Assembly: GCA_030609765.1 (NCBI GenBank)
Contig: JAUWTE010000003.1
Coordinates: 1 to 23,484 of the forward strand
Reading direction: 5' to 3'
From: Acidobacteriota bacterium
Lineage (GTDB): Bacteria > Acidobacteriota > UBA890
Length of the DNA stretch: 23,484 nt
Positions 16,659 through 23,484 of this stretch are shown here, one piece after another. Position 1 is the first letter of the stretch; each line of letters starts with the position of its first letter. A program made the position numbers and the translations under genes. The notes under the pieces were generated by a model that ran no database searches, had not been told where the DNA came from, and saw only the letters and a program-made list of their open reading frames with translations.

Positions 16659-17516
16659 GTGCCAAAGGTCAGCATCATTATTCCGGCCTACAACGAGGCC
16701 GAGGTCATAGGGAGTGTCGTCGAAGGGATCCGTGCCGTGGCGGCCGACGACGACTGGGAAATCCTCGTCGTAGACGATGGCTCAACGGACGAAACGAGCA
16801 AACAAGCGTCACGTTCCGGCGTGCGCGTTGTCAAGCATCCCTACAACAAGGGCAACGGCGCAGCGGTCAAAACGGGCCTGAGGGAGGCGAGCGGTGAGGT
16901 GGTTTGCCTGATGGACGCCGACGGCCAGCATGATCCGCGGGAGATTCCCAAGTTGCTTGCCGCCCTGCAAACCTACGACCTGGTCATCGGCACACGCGAG
17001 GGCCGCCGGTCGGGTGGATTGCTGCGCTGGCTCGGCAACCTCTTCTACAATCGCCTGGCTTCCTACCTCACCAACCACCCCATCTACGATCTGACCTCCG
17101 GCTTCCGGGCTGCGTGGCGGGACAAGATGCTGGAATTCCTGCCGCTGTTTCCCAACGGGTTCTCCTATCCGGTCACCAGCACCATGGCCTTCATCAAGGC
17201 GGGCTACAACGTCGGCTTCATTCCAATCACCGTCAGCAAGCGAGTCGGGCAAAGCATGATCCGCGTGTTCAGGGACGGCGTGAAGTTCGTGCTCATCGCG
17301 ATGCGCATAATCATGCTCTTTTCTCCAATGCGGATCTTTCTGCCGATCAGCGCACTGCTCTTCGCGGGCGGAGCCAGCTACGCTATCTACACCATCATCA
17401 CCGAGGTGCACATCACCAATACGACCGTGCTGCTGTGCACCATGAGTGTGGTCACTTTCTTGATCGGGCTCGTGTCGGAACAAATTTCTCTCATGCGCTT
17501 TGAGCGCCAACAGTGA
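16659..17516 (+). CDS. Second GT2 glycosyltransferase, polyprenyl-phosphate-sugar synthase type
   Basis: The GTG at 16659 gives a 285-aa protein beginning VPKVSIIIPAYNEAEVIGSV, the exact N-terminus expected of this family; GGA at 16648-16650 is a possible ribosome site. The GT-A core has VVDDGSTDET, KGNGAAVKTGL, the metal motif LMDADGQHD (Asp86, Asp88), IGTREGRRSGG and DLTSGFRAAWRD. Two C-terminal hydrophobic helices lie at about 222-248 and 252-275, ending LVSEQISLMRFERQ as in other bacterial DPM1-like proteins. It is clearly different from its neighbour at 15595, so it is not a recent duplicate; the two may act on different sugars. The gap to the previous gene is 26 bases. Confidence 0.92.
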   Translation: MPKVSIIIPAYNEAEVIGSVVEGIRAVAADDDWEILVVDDGSTDETSKQASRSGVRVVKHPYNKGNGAAVKTGLREASGEVVCLMDADGQHDPREIPKLLAALQTYDLVIGTREGRRSGGLLRWLGNLFYNRLASYLTNHPIYDLTSGFRAAWRDKMLEFLPLFPNGFSYPVTSTMAFIKAGYNVGFIPITVSKRVGQSMIRVFRDGVKFVLIAMRIIMLFSPMRIFLPISALLFAGGASYAIYTIITEVHITNTTVLLCTMSVVTFLIGLVSEQISLMRFERQQ

Positions 17517-17574
17517 GAAAGCCAACAGAGTCGGCCCGCGAACGGCCCTGACGGCTCCCTCCGAAGACCCGCCC

Positions 17575-18549
17575 ATGGCTACCGAAAAACAACGCCCGCC
17601 TTTCTGGAGCTCCTGGAGATGGCGACTCATCGGCGTGGTGATCTTGGCGTTGATTCTGTGGCGAGTCGGCGTCGGCGAGATCGGCGACGTCCTGCTACAG
17701 GTGAGTTTGCCGGCCCTGGCGGCGGCGGGAGCGCTGGCTGTTGCCGCCCTACTGCTCCGTGCCCTGCGCTGGTGGCTCTTGTGCCGTGGGCTGCAGATCA
17801 ACCTGACGCTGGTGGAAGCGCTGCGCATCTACCTTGTTGGAGCCTTCGTGGGCACGGCGACGCCGGGGCGCGTTGGTGACATCGTCAAGGCCTACTACGT
17901 GCGTGACCGTCGCCCCGAAGGGGGGCTGACGTCGGGCATTGCCACGGTAGTTTACGATCGCTTGCTCGACCTCGGTCAGATCGGCGCTCTAGCCCTGGGT
18001 GCGGTAACGATGTTGCCGTGGTTCGACGATTCGTGGGGGCCGGTGTTGGTAGGCGTCGCTCTGGCGGCCTTCATGCTCGCTACCGCATGGGGGCCGACGC
18101 GCCGCGGCCTGCTGGCGGCGCCGCTGGGATGGGCCCTGAAACGCTTCCCGGGCAGCGATGGAGTTGCTCCTGAGGCGTTGCCCGCTATTCCGATGATCGG
18201 CGCACAGATACTCTCGCTGGCGGCCTTGGTGTGCTTCGCGGGGGAAACGATCGTGCTGGCTCGGGGCCTGGGCATCGACGGCCCGTCTTGGTGGCAACTC
18301 GCCGTGCTCGCGGCAGTGGGAGCGCTGATGGGCCTGCTGCCGATCACGATCTTCGGCGTTGGCACGCGCGACGCTCTGTTCGTTGCCGCGGCGCCCGTGC
18401 TCGGCACTCGACCCGAGGCTATGCTGACGCTCTCGTTGCTGTGGCTGCCTCTCTACGCGCTCAATGGAGCGCTTGGCTGGGCGGCATGGCTGCTGAGCCC
18501 ACCCCGTGAGCGTCAGGCGGCGGCGCCACATTCGGAAACCTCAGCGTGA
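17575..18549 (+). CDS. UPF0104 / LPG-synthase-TM-type membrane protein
   Basis: This protein (324 aa from ATG 17575) has about eight hydrophobic helices. It shows the marks of the lysylphosphatidylglycerol synthase transmembrane family: LLLRALRWWLLCRGL, then YLVGAFVGTATPGRVGDIVKAYYVRD, VVYDRLLDL, and near the end GLLPITIFGVGTRDALF. The C-terminal aminoacyl-transferase domain of true MprF is absent, so it should not make lysyl-PG. In glycan loci such stand-alone proteins (for example the membrane part of archaeal AglD) are often thought to move lipid-linked sugars. That role is not proven. The frame is open to a TTG at 17500, overlapping the GT2 gene by 17 bases; the extra 25 residues look unlike the family, so I prefer the ATG. 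Its stop overlaps the next gene (GTGA). Confidence 0.87.
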   Translation: MATEKQRPPFWSSWRWRLIGVVILALILWRVGVGEIGDVLLQVSLPALAAAGALAVAALLLRALRWWLLCRGLQINLTLVEALRIYLVGAFVGTATPGRVGDIVKAYYVRDRRPEGGLTSGIATVVYDRLLDLGQIGALALGAVTMLPWFDDSWGPVLVGVALAAFMLATAWGPTRRGLLAAPLGWALKRFPGSDGVAPEALPAIPMIGAQILSLAALVCFAGETIVLARGLGIDGPSWWQLAVLAAVGALMGLLPITIFGVGTRDALFVAAAPVLGTRPEAMLTLSLLWLPLYALNGALGWAAWLLSPPRERQAAAPHSETSA

Positions 18550-19784
18550 ACATCCTGCACCTGGCCACCACATACCCACTATTTGCCGGCGATAGCAACG
18601 CGGTCTTCGTGGAGAACCTCGCCGAAGCGCTCGCCGCGCGCGGCCACGGGGTGCATGTATTGCTTCCCTGGCATCCGGACCTGCGGCTCGACCGAGAGGG
18701 CCGCCGCGCCCACCTCTACGCCTTTCGATATTCGCCATTCCCGCGCTGGCACCCGTGGGGATACGCGCAGGCGTTGACCGCGGACAAATCATTGCGCTGG
18801 GACGCCTACCTGGCTGCCCCGCTCGCTGCCATCTCCTCCGCACTCGCGGTGCGCCGGATGTTGCGCACGACCTCGATCGATATCGTCAATACGCATTGGA
18901 TCCTGCCGAATGGTCCCATTACTGGACTGGCTCTTACCGGCAAGGCGTGCCCGAACATCATCTCCTGCCACGGTAGCGGCGTCTTCCTGGCCGAGCGCCA
19001 CGGCTGGGCGGCGGCGGCTGCTCGCTGGGCTCTGAAGCGCTGTGCCAAGGTCACGGCATGCTCCCAGGACCTGGCGCAGAGGGCCGAGAGCTTGGGGCCA
19101 GGGCCGGGAGTCGAGTGGATACCGTACGGGGTAGACACGGACACGTTCGGGCCGCTCGAGGCGCAGGAACTGCAGGCGACTCGCAGGAGCATCGCCGACC
19201 GGCACGGACTCGATGCTGAAGGGCAGTGGATCCTGGCGGTGGGTCGCCTCGTGCACAAGAAAGGATTCGACCACCTCGTCGCTGCTCTCGCCACGGTGAG
19301 GCAGACTGCACCGTCCGCCGAGCTCCTGATCATCGGCGACGGCCCACTCGACGACTCACTTCGGCAGCAGGCACAGGAAGCAGGTGTGAGTGGCGCAACC
19401 CACCTTCTCGGCGCGCTTTCACATGACCTGCTCCCCGCCTACTATGCTGCTGCCGACCTGGTGGCCGTGCCCTCCGTTCATGGCCCGGCAGGAAACGTGG
19501 ATGGACTTCCCAACACCTTCCTGGAGGGCTTGGCGAGTGGCACGGCGGTGGTTGCGAGCCGCATCGCGGGCATGCTGGATGTGGCCGGGGACGGGAAGAC
19601 GGCGCTGCTGGTTCCCGAGGGAGACGCGGAGGCTCTCGCCGCCGCGTTGGCGGAGCTGCTGGCTGATGGGGGGCGACGGCGGCAGCGCGGCGATGCCGGC
19701 CGGCAACTGGCGATGAACAGAATGGGATGGGACCAGGCTGCAGCCCACTTCGAGTCCGTCTACCATGAGGCTCTGAAGAAATGA
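18546..19784 (+). CDS. GT4 glycosyltransferase
   Basis: The GTG at 18546 overlaps the preceding stop, and the 412-aa product reads as a complete GT4 enzyme from its first residues (NILHLATTYPLFAGDSNAVF). The acceptor domain has VFVENLAEALAARGHGVHVL, DIVNTHWILPNGPITGLAL and an ISCHGSGVF loop. The donor domain begins near residue 225 with ILAVGRLVHKKGFDHLVAAL, then LLIIGDGPL and HLLGALSHDLLPAYYAAADL. The donor phosphate motif is DGLPNTFLEG, so the first acidic residue is Asp319 rather than Glu, with Glu327 second; this Asp variant is common in the family. Substrates are unknown. The next gene overlaps by 4 bases (ATGA). Confidence 0.94.
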   Translation: MNILHLATTYPLFAGDSNAVFVENLAEALAARGHGVHVLLPWHPDLRLDREGRRAHLYAFRYSPFPRWHPWGYAQALTADKSLRWDAYLAAPLAAISSALAVRRMLRTTSIDIVNTHWILPNGPITGLALTGKACPNIISCHGSGVFLAERHGWAAAAARWALKRCAKVTACSQDLAQRAESLGPGPGVEWIPYGVDTDTFGPLEAQELQATRRSIADRHGLDAEGQWILAVGRLVHKKGFDHLVAALATVRQTAPSAELLIIGDGPLDDSLRQQAQEAGVSGATHLLGALSHDLLPAYYAAADLVAVPSVHGPAGNVDGLPNTFLEGLASGTAVVASRIAGMLDVAGDGKTALLVPEGDAEALAAALAELLADGGRRRQRGDAGRQLAMNRMGWDQAAAHFESVYHEALKK

Positions 19785-20974
19785 ACGGGCTCCGAGTCGA
19801 CCTCGTCTTCCCGCGCTTCAAGATCCTTTCGGGGGCCGAGCGTGCCATCCTGGGGATCGCCGCGGCACTCTTGCGTGAGGGGCAGAGGCCGCGCATCGTC
19901 TGCCACCAGTTCGACCGATCGTGCCGGCCGCGCCTGCCCGCCGGTGTCGAGCTCGCATGCACCGGAGCCAAGCTCGACTGGAGCCGCAATCGATACGTCA
20001 ACGCCATCTTCGATTACCTGCGCACTCTGCGGCTCGCGTCTACTCTCGACCCCGATGCCGATATGCGGGTGTTCTTCGGGCCCTCGCTGTTGCTGGCATG
20101 GCGCCTGAGCTGGCGGAAGCGCCGCAGGTTACCGACCATCTATTACTGCTGGGAGCCGCCTCGAGCTCTGTACCAGGACCGCAAGGCAGTACTGTCGCGA
20201 GTCGGTATCCTGCGTCTACCCCTCGCTGGCGCACTGGCGATCTACCGGCGTCTCGATCGCCGCATGGTGGCTGCCATGGACGCGGTGGTCACCTCCAGTC
20301 CGTTCGCAGCGCAGCAAATCGAGAGCTGCTACGGACGCTCGGCACGCGTGATCACTCTTGGGGTCGACCGCACACGCCTGGACCAATTCAAGAGAGAGCG
20401 CCGCGAAGGCACCCCCATTCTGCTCACGGTCAACTACCTGCATCCGCGCAAAAGAGTCGACCTGATCATCGATGCCGTGGCGTGGCTCCATCGCAACGGA
20501 GGCCTGGAGGCATCAGCTTTTCCGCGCCTGCGTGTCGTTGGTGACGGACCGGAGAAAGCCTCCCTGGAGGCGCAAGCACGCGAGCTCGGTATCGAAGACA
20601 AAGTGGAATTCCTCGGCTTCCTCCACGACGACGACCTCCCCCGCTACTATTGGGGAGCAACCTGCTACGTGCATGCCGCGGTGGAGGAGTCCTTTGGCCT
20701 CTCCGTGATCGAGGCGGCGTTCTGCGCGTTGCCGGTTGTGGCAGTGGACGAAGGGGGCGTCAAGGACACCGTCGAGGATGGTGTAACGGGCTTCCGGGTC
20801 CCGGCGTGTGGAGCCGACCTGGCGCAAGCCATCAAGAAAGTCTTGGCGATGCCCGATCGGGGCGCAAGTTTCGGTGTGGCCGGCCGTCAGCGTGTCGATA
20901 CCCGTTACCAATGGCGCCGAGGAGTCGAGGATTTGCTGGCGCTGAAAACAGGTGTGAATAGAAATGTGGGCTAA
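19781..20974 (+). CDS. GT4 glycosyltransferase, ALG2/WbaZ-like
   Basis: This is a 397-aa GT4 enzyme. Its N-terminus, LVFPRFKILSGAERAILGIA, has the (G)GAER acceptor loop. The mid-section YYCWEPPRALYQD resembles the YxxxPxR stretch of the ALG2/WbaZ mannosyltransferase group. The donor domain has LTVNYLHPRKRVDLIIDAV, LRVVGDGPEKASL, VEFLGFLHDDDLPRYY and an intact E-x7-E at Glu303/Glu311 (ESFGLSVIE). The ALG2 resemblance suggests mannose or a similar sugar; that is inference. The start overlaps the previous stop (ATGA), and the end overlaps the next start by 11 bases. Confidence 0.93.
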   Translation: MNGLRVDLVFPRFKILSGAERAILGIAAALLREGQRPRIVCHQFDRSCRPRLPAGVELACTGAKLDWSRNRYVNAIFDYLRTLRLASTLDPDADMRVFFGPSLLLAWRLSWRKRRRLPTIYYCWEPPRALYQDRKAVLSRVGILRLPLAGALAIYRRLDRRMVAAMDAVVTSSPFAAQQIESCYGRSARVITLGVDRTRLDQFKRERREGTPILLTVNYLHPRKRVDLIIDAVAWLHRNGGLEASAFPRLRVVGDGPEKASLEAQARELGIEDKVEFLGFLHDDDLPRYYWGATCYVHAAVEESFGLSVIEAAFCALPVVAVDEGGVKDTVEDGVTGFRVPACGADLAQAIKKVLAMPDRGASFGVAGRQRVDTRYQWRRGVEDLLALKTGVNRNVG

Positions 20975-22409
20975 ACACCCAACACCCCACGTGGGCGGAT
21001 GGCGACGGGAGTGGGGGCTGCTCTGCCTGGTGGCTCTCCTGGCCCTGCCACTCTTCACGCCACGTCTTTATGCCTCAGACGAAATCAAGTACTTCATCCA
21101 CCTGCGTTCCGTCTACTTCGATGGCGACTTGCAGTTCGCCAATGAGTACGAGCACTTCATCGAGCGCGACCCGGTGGCGCACGCCGGCCTGGTGCCGTTC
21201 CTCGAAGGGGTCACGGCAACCGGACACCGCCTCAACGATGCTCCCATTGGCTCTGCGCTGCTTTGGTCTCCGTTCTACGTAGTCGCTGATCTCGGTGTCG
21301 TCGTGGCCCGCCGGATGGGTTCCTCGGTCCCTCGCGACGGCTATAGCTGGCCCTACGTGTTCGCCGTGTGCTTGGGCTCGCTAATGTACGGATTGGCCGG
21401 GCTCTTTCTGATCTATCGATTGTGCCGCGAGTACGCCGCGCCGGGTCCGGCCAAGACAGCCATCTTCGGTATTTGGTTCGCCACGCCGGTCGTCTTCTAC
21501 CTGTACATCACCCCGCCCATGGCGCACGCGACCTCTCTGTTCGCCGTGACTCTCTTTCTGTTTATCTGGCATCAGACGCGTGATGATCGCCGCCTGATCG
21601 AATGGGGCCTGCTGGCGGTCGGCGCCGGCCTCATGGTGCTCGTCCGCGAGCTGAACTGGCTGTTTCTCCTGGTTCTCGTCGTCGACGAGCTCGGCGGAAT
21701 GTGGGATGCCTGGCGGCGGCATCGGCTCCATTCCGGCCACCCGTCGGGGGCGTCTGGCTCGCGTTGGGTGGACATCCTCGGCTTGCGTAAGCGAGTGAGC
21801 GGATACATCACCTTCGGCATCGTCCTGACGATGATGGTCCTGCCGCAGTTCATCACCTACAAAATCCTGCACGACACGTACGGACCCTCACCGTTCGTGG
21901 TCAAGAAGTTTTCGCTGATTCCGTGGCATGCGGGCGAGGTCCTGTTCTCCGGGTTTCACGGCCTGTTCTCTTGGGCGCCCGTTACCTTGTTGGGTGTCCT
22001 CGGCTTGCTGGCGCTCGCCCGGCGGGACGGACGACTCGCCCTTGCACTCGCCCTCGTCTTCGCTGCGCAAGTCGCGGTAGTTGGCGCCTATGACACCTGG
22101 CCGGGAGGCGCTTCCTTCGGGGCGCGCCGGTTCATCAACTGCATGCCGATCTTCGCCTTGGGCCTGGCCGCGGCGATCGACTCGGTGCGCCCACCGGCGC
22201 AGCGCAGTGCCGCCCTGCTGGTGGGCTTTCTGATCGTGTGGAACTTCGGCCTCGCCGTGCAGTACGCCACTGGAATCATTCCCCGGGACCAACCGGTGAC
22301 CATGCGCACGATCGCGCGCAACCAGTTCGTCGAGGTGCCACCGAAGGTGGCGGACATTGCCTGGCGCTTCCTTTATGACCGAAGCTCGTTTTATCAGACG
22401 CGCTCATGA
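20964..22409 (+). CDS. GT-C-like membrane glycosyltransferase (PMT/ArnT-like)
   Basis: This 481-aa polytopic protein has one helix near residues 17-35, then an external loop with the SDEIKYF motif (Asp39-Glu40). This is the Asp-Glu pair that begins the catalytic loop of many GT39/PMT-like and ArnT-like enzymes. About nine further hydrophobic segments follow. A GGASFGARRFINCMPIFALG stretch near 375-400 is characteristic of bacterial members of this group. Such enzymes transfer a sugar from a polyprenyl-phosphate carrier to a periplasmic acceptor. The donor could come from one of the two GT2 genes upstream; acceptor unknown. It is much shorter than the protein at 12935 and lacks its C-terminal soluble domain. 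The stop overlaps the next gene by 4 bases (ATGA). Confidence 0.83.
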   Translation: MWAKHPTPHVGGWRREWGLLCLVALLALPLFTPRLYASDEIKYFIHLRSVYFDGDLQFANEYEHFIERDPVAHAGLVPFLEGVTATGHRLNDAPIGSALLWSPFYVVADLGVVVARRMGSSVPRDGYSWPYVFAVCLGSLMYGLAGLFLIYRLCREYAAPGPAKTAIFGIWFATPVVFYLYITPPMAHATSLFAVTLFLFIWHQTRDDRRLIEWGLLAVGAGLMVLVRELNWLFLLVLVVDELGGMWDAWRRHRLHSGHPSGASGSRWVDILGLRKRVSGYITFGIVLTMMVLPQFITYKILHDTYGPSPFVVKKFSLIPWHAGEVLFSGFHGLFSWAPVTLLGVLGLLALARRDGRLALALALVFAAQVAVVGAYDTWPGGASFGARRFINCMPIFALGLAAAIDSVRPPAQRSAALLVGFLIVWNFGLAVQYATGIIPRDQPVTMRTIARNQFVEVPPKVADIAWRFLYDRSSFYQTRS

Positions 22410-23484
22410 GCAGGCCCGCACGCGTCTGGCTCGTGACCGACGTCTATCCTCCGGACTGCGGTGGCAGCGGGTGGAGCACGCACGCGCTGGCCCGAACGCT
22501 GACCGATCAGGGCCATGGTGTCGAAGTCATCGCGATGGACCCGACGACCTCGGTGCTGAGCCAGCGGACCTACGAGGGGATCCGCATCAGCGAGATAGGC
22601 GTTCAGCGCGCTAAGCGTAGCCCGCGGCGGCGTTTCGGGGCTCGAGATTACAGCTACGCGACGCTAGCCTCATATTTATCGACGCGCCTTGCCAACGAGC
22701 CGGATGTTGATGTTGTTCACGCACAGCACCTGCACAGTGGCCCGCCGGCGCTCCAAACGGCGAGGAGCCACGGCCGCGGTGCTCTGCTGACATTGCGAGA
22801 TTACTGGCCCGTTTGTCTGCACGGCACCTCATGGTGGGGCGGGGAAGTGTGCACCGGTTGCTCGAGTGAGCGAATGACCGGGTGCATGAAGGAGTACTGG
22901 GGGTGGCCGGGAATGATCGCTCGCGCCATGGTGCCCTGGGCCCGCCGCCGTCTGGCAGCGAGACAAGAGGGATTATCGGCCTCCCACCGCGTGCTTGCGG
23001 TTAGCGAGGCCGTTTCCGTGCGCGTACGGCCCGAACTGAGCGGCGTCGATATTCAGGTAGTTCACAACATCGTGGACCCCGACGGGGCGAGCGCGGCGGC
23101 GGCACGGGCCGAGGCGGCCTTACGTGCCCTGGATCCGCCGCCCTCCTACCTGCTCACGGCGGGGAAGCTGATCGCCACCAAGGGCTTCGACCGCTTGCTC
23201 GGTGCGTTGGCGGAGACAAGATCCCCTTGGCCTCTGCTCGTGGCCGGATCGGGTCCCGAACGCAAGACCCTGCAAGAGCAAGCTGACGCGACGGGCTTGG
23301 ACGTGCGCTTCTTGGAATGGACCGACCATGATCTCCTGCTCGCCCTGATGCAGCGGGCGCGGGCTTTCATTCTGCCGAGCGCCTGGAACGAGCCGCTCTC
23401 CAGGCTATTGCTCGAGGCCATGAGTCTGGGCACACCCGTCATTGCCTGGGCCAGCGGTGGGAGCGTCGAGGTTATCGTGAATGC
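22406..23484 (+). CDS. GT4 glycosyltransferase with a four-cysteine insertion (3' end outside window)
   Basis: An open frame runs from ATG 22406 to the window edge, 359 codons without a stop. The N-terminus is a GT4 acceptor domain (VWLVTDVYPPDCGGSGWSTH, DVVHAQHLHSGPPALQ). After LRDYWPVC comes a cysteine cluster, Cys137, Cys149, Cys152 and Cys160, which looks like a metal-binding insertion found in a subgroup of GT4 enzymes. The donor domain has LLTAGKLIATKGFDRLLGAL, LLVAGSGPERKTL and E-x7-E at Glu329/Glu337 (EPLSRLLLE). At most a few dozen C-terminal residues should be missing. The gene is coupled to the previous one by ATGA, showing that the operon continues past the window. Confidence 0.93.
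   Translation, partial: MSRPARVWLVTDVYPPDCGGSGWSTHALARTLTDQGHGVEVIAMDPTTSVLSQRTYEGIRISEIGVQRAKRSPRRRFGARDYSYATLASYLSTRLANEPDVDVVHAQHLHSGPPALQTARSHGRGALLTLRDYWPVCLHGTSWWGGEVCTGCSSERMTGCMKEYWGWPGMIARAMVPWARRRLAARQEGLSASHRVLAVSEAVSVRVRPELSGVDIQVVHNIVDPDGASAAAARAEAALRALDPPPSYLLTAGKLIATKGFDRLLGALAETRSPWPLLVAGSGPERKTLQEQADATGLDVRFLEWTDHDLLLALMQRARAFILPSAWNEPLSRLLLEAMSLGTPVIAWASGGSVEVIVN

Noticed and set aside
15595..17516. The two adjacent GT2 genes as a recent tandem duplication
   Set aside because: They share only family motifs. Their N-termini, loops and C-terminal helices differ clearly, so they are old paralogues or unrelated by local duplication.
16809..17828. A 339-codon minus-strand frame across the second GT2 gene and the UPF0104-type gene
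   Set aside because: Both plus-strand genes have complete family motifs here. The antisense product is His/Arg/Asp-rich with no family-like pattern.

Overview
The window is GC-rich, densely coded bacterial DNA. It has no mobile element, CRISPR array, tRNA or rRNA that I can see. A small lipoprotein with a lipobox, and a long run of surface-glycan genes, point to a Gram-negative (diderm) bacterium. The style of the genes (dense GT4/GT2/GT-C glycosyltransferases, a coiled-coil methyltransferase, many GTG starts) would fit Myxococcota/Deltaproteobacteria or Acidobacteriota. That placement is an impression, not a demonstration.

Left part (1-7251). On the minus strand lie rsmI (16S rRNA 2'-O-methyltransferase) and a translationally coupled small lipoprotein. 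Divergent from them, on the plus strand, is uvrA (nucleotide excision repair). It is followed by a tryptophanase, then by a GT4-like glycosyltransferase whose GTG start overlaps the tryptophanase stop. The tryptophanase carries the three residues that separate tryptophanases from tyrosine phenol-lyases. A DNA-repair gene and a PLP lyase leading into a glycan gene is an unusual arrangement.

Right part (7520-23484). After a 268-bp gap, UDP-glucose 6-dehydrogenase (UDP-glucuronate supply) opens a large surface-polysaccharide locus, all on the plus strand. In order it holds: a coiled-coil plus SAM-methyltransferase protein, a GT4 enzyme, a divergent GT-B-like protein, an 887-aa GT-C-like membrane protein with a soluble C-terminal domain, two membrane-anchored GT2 enzymes of the polyprenyl-phosphate-sugar synthase type, a UPF0104/lysylphosphatidylglycerol-synthase-TM-type membrane protein, two GT4 enzymes, a second GT-C-like membrane protein, and a GT4 enzyme cut by the window end. 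Most junctions overlap by 1-11 bases, so this is almost certainly one transcript from about 8.9 kb onward.

How the genes may work together (inference): cytoplasmic GT4/GT2 enzymes assemble a lipid-linked glycan containing uronic acid. The methyltransferase may cap or decorate it. The GT2, UPF0104-type and GT-C proteins resemble the parts of a polyprenyl-phosphate-sugar pathway that adds sugars outside the cytoplasmic membrane. No priming transferase, Wzx/Wzy pair, ABC exporter or chain-length regulator is in view, so export genes must lie outside the window, most likely downstream.
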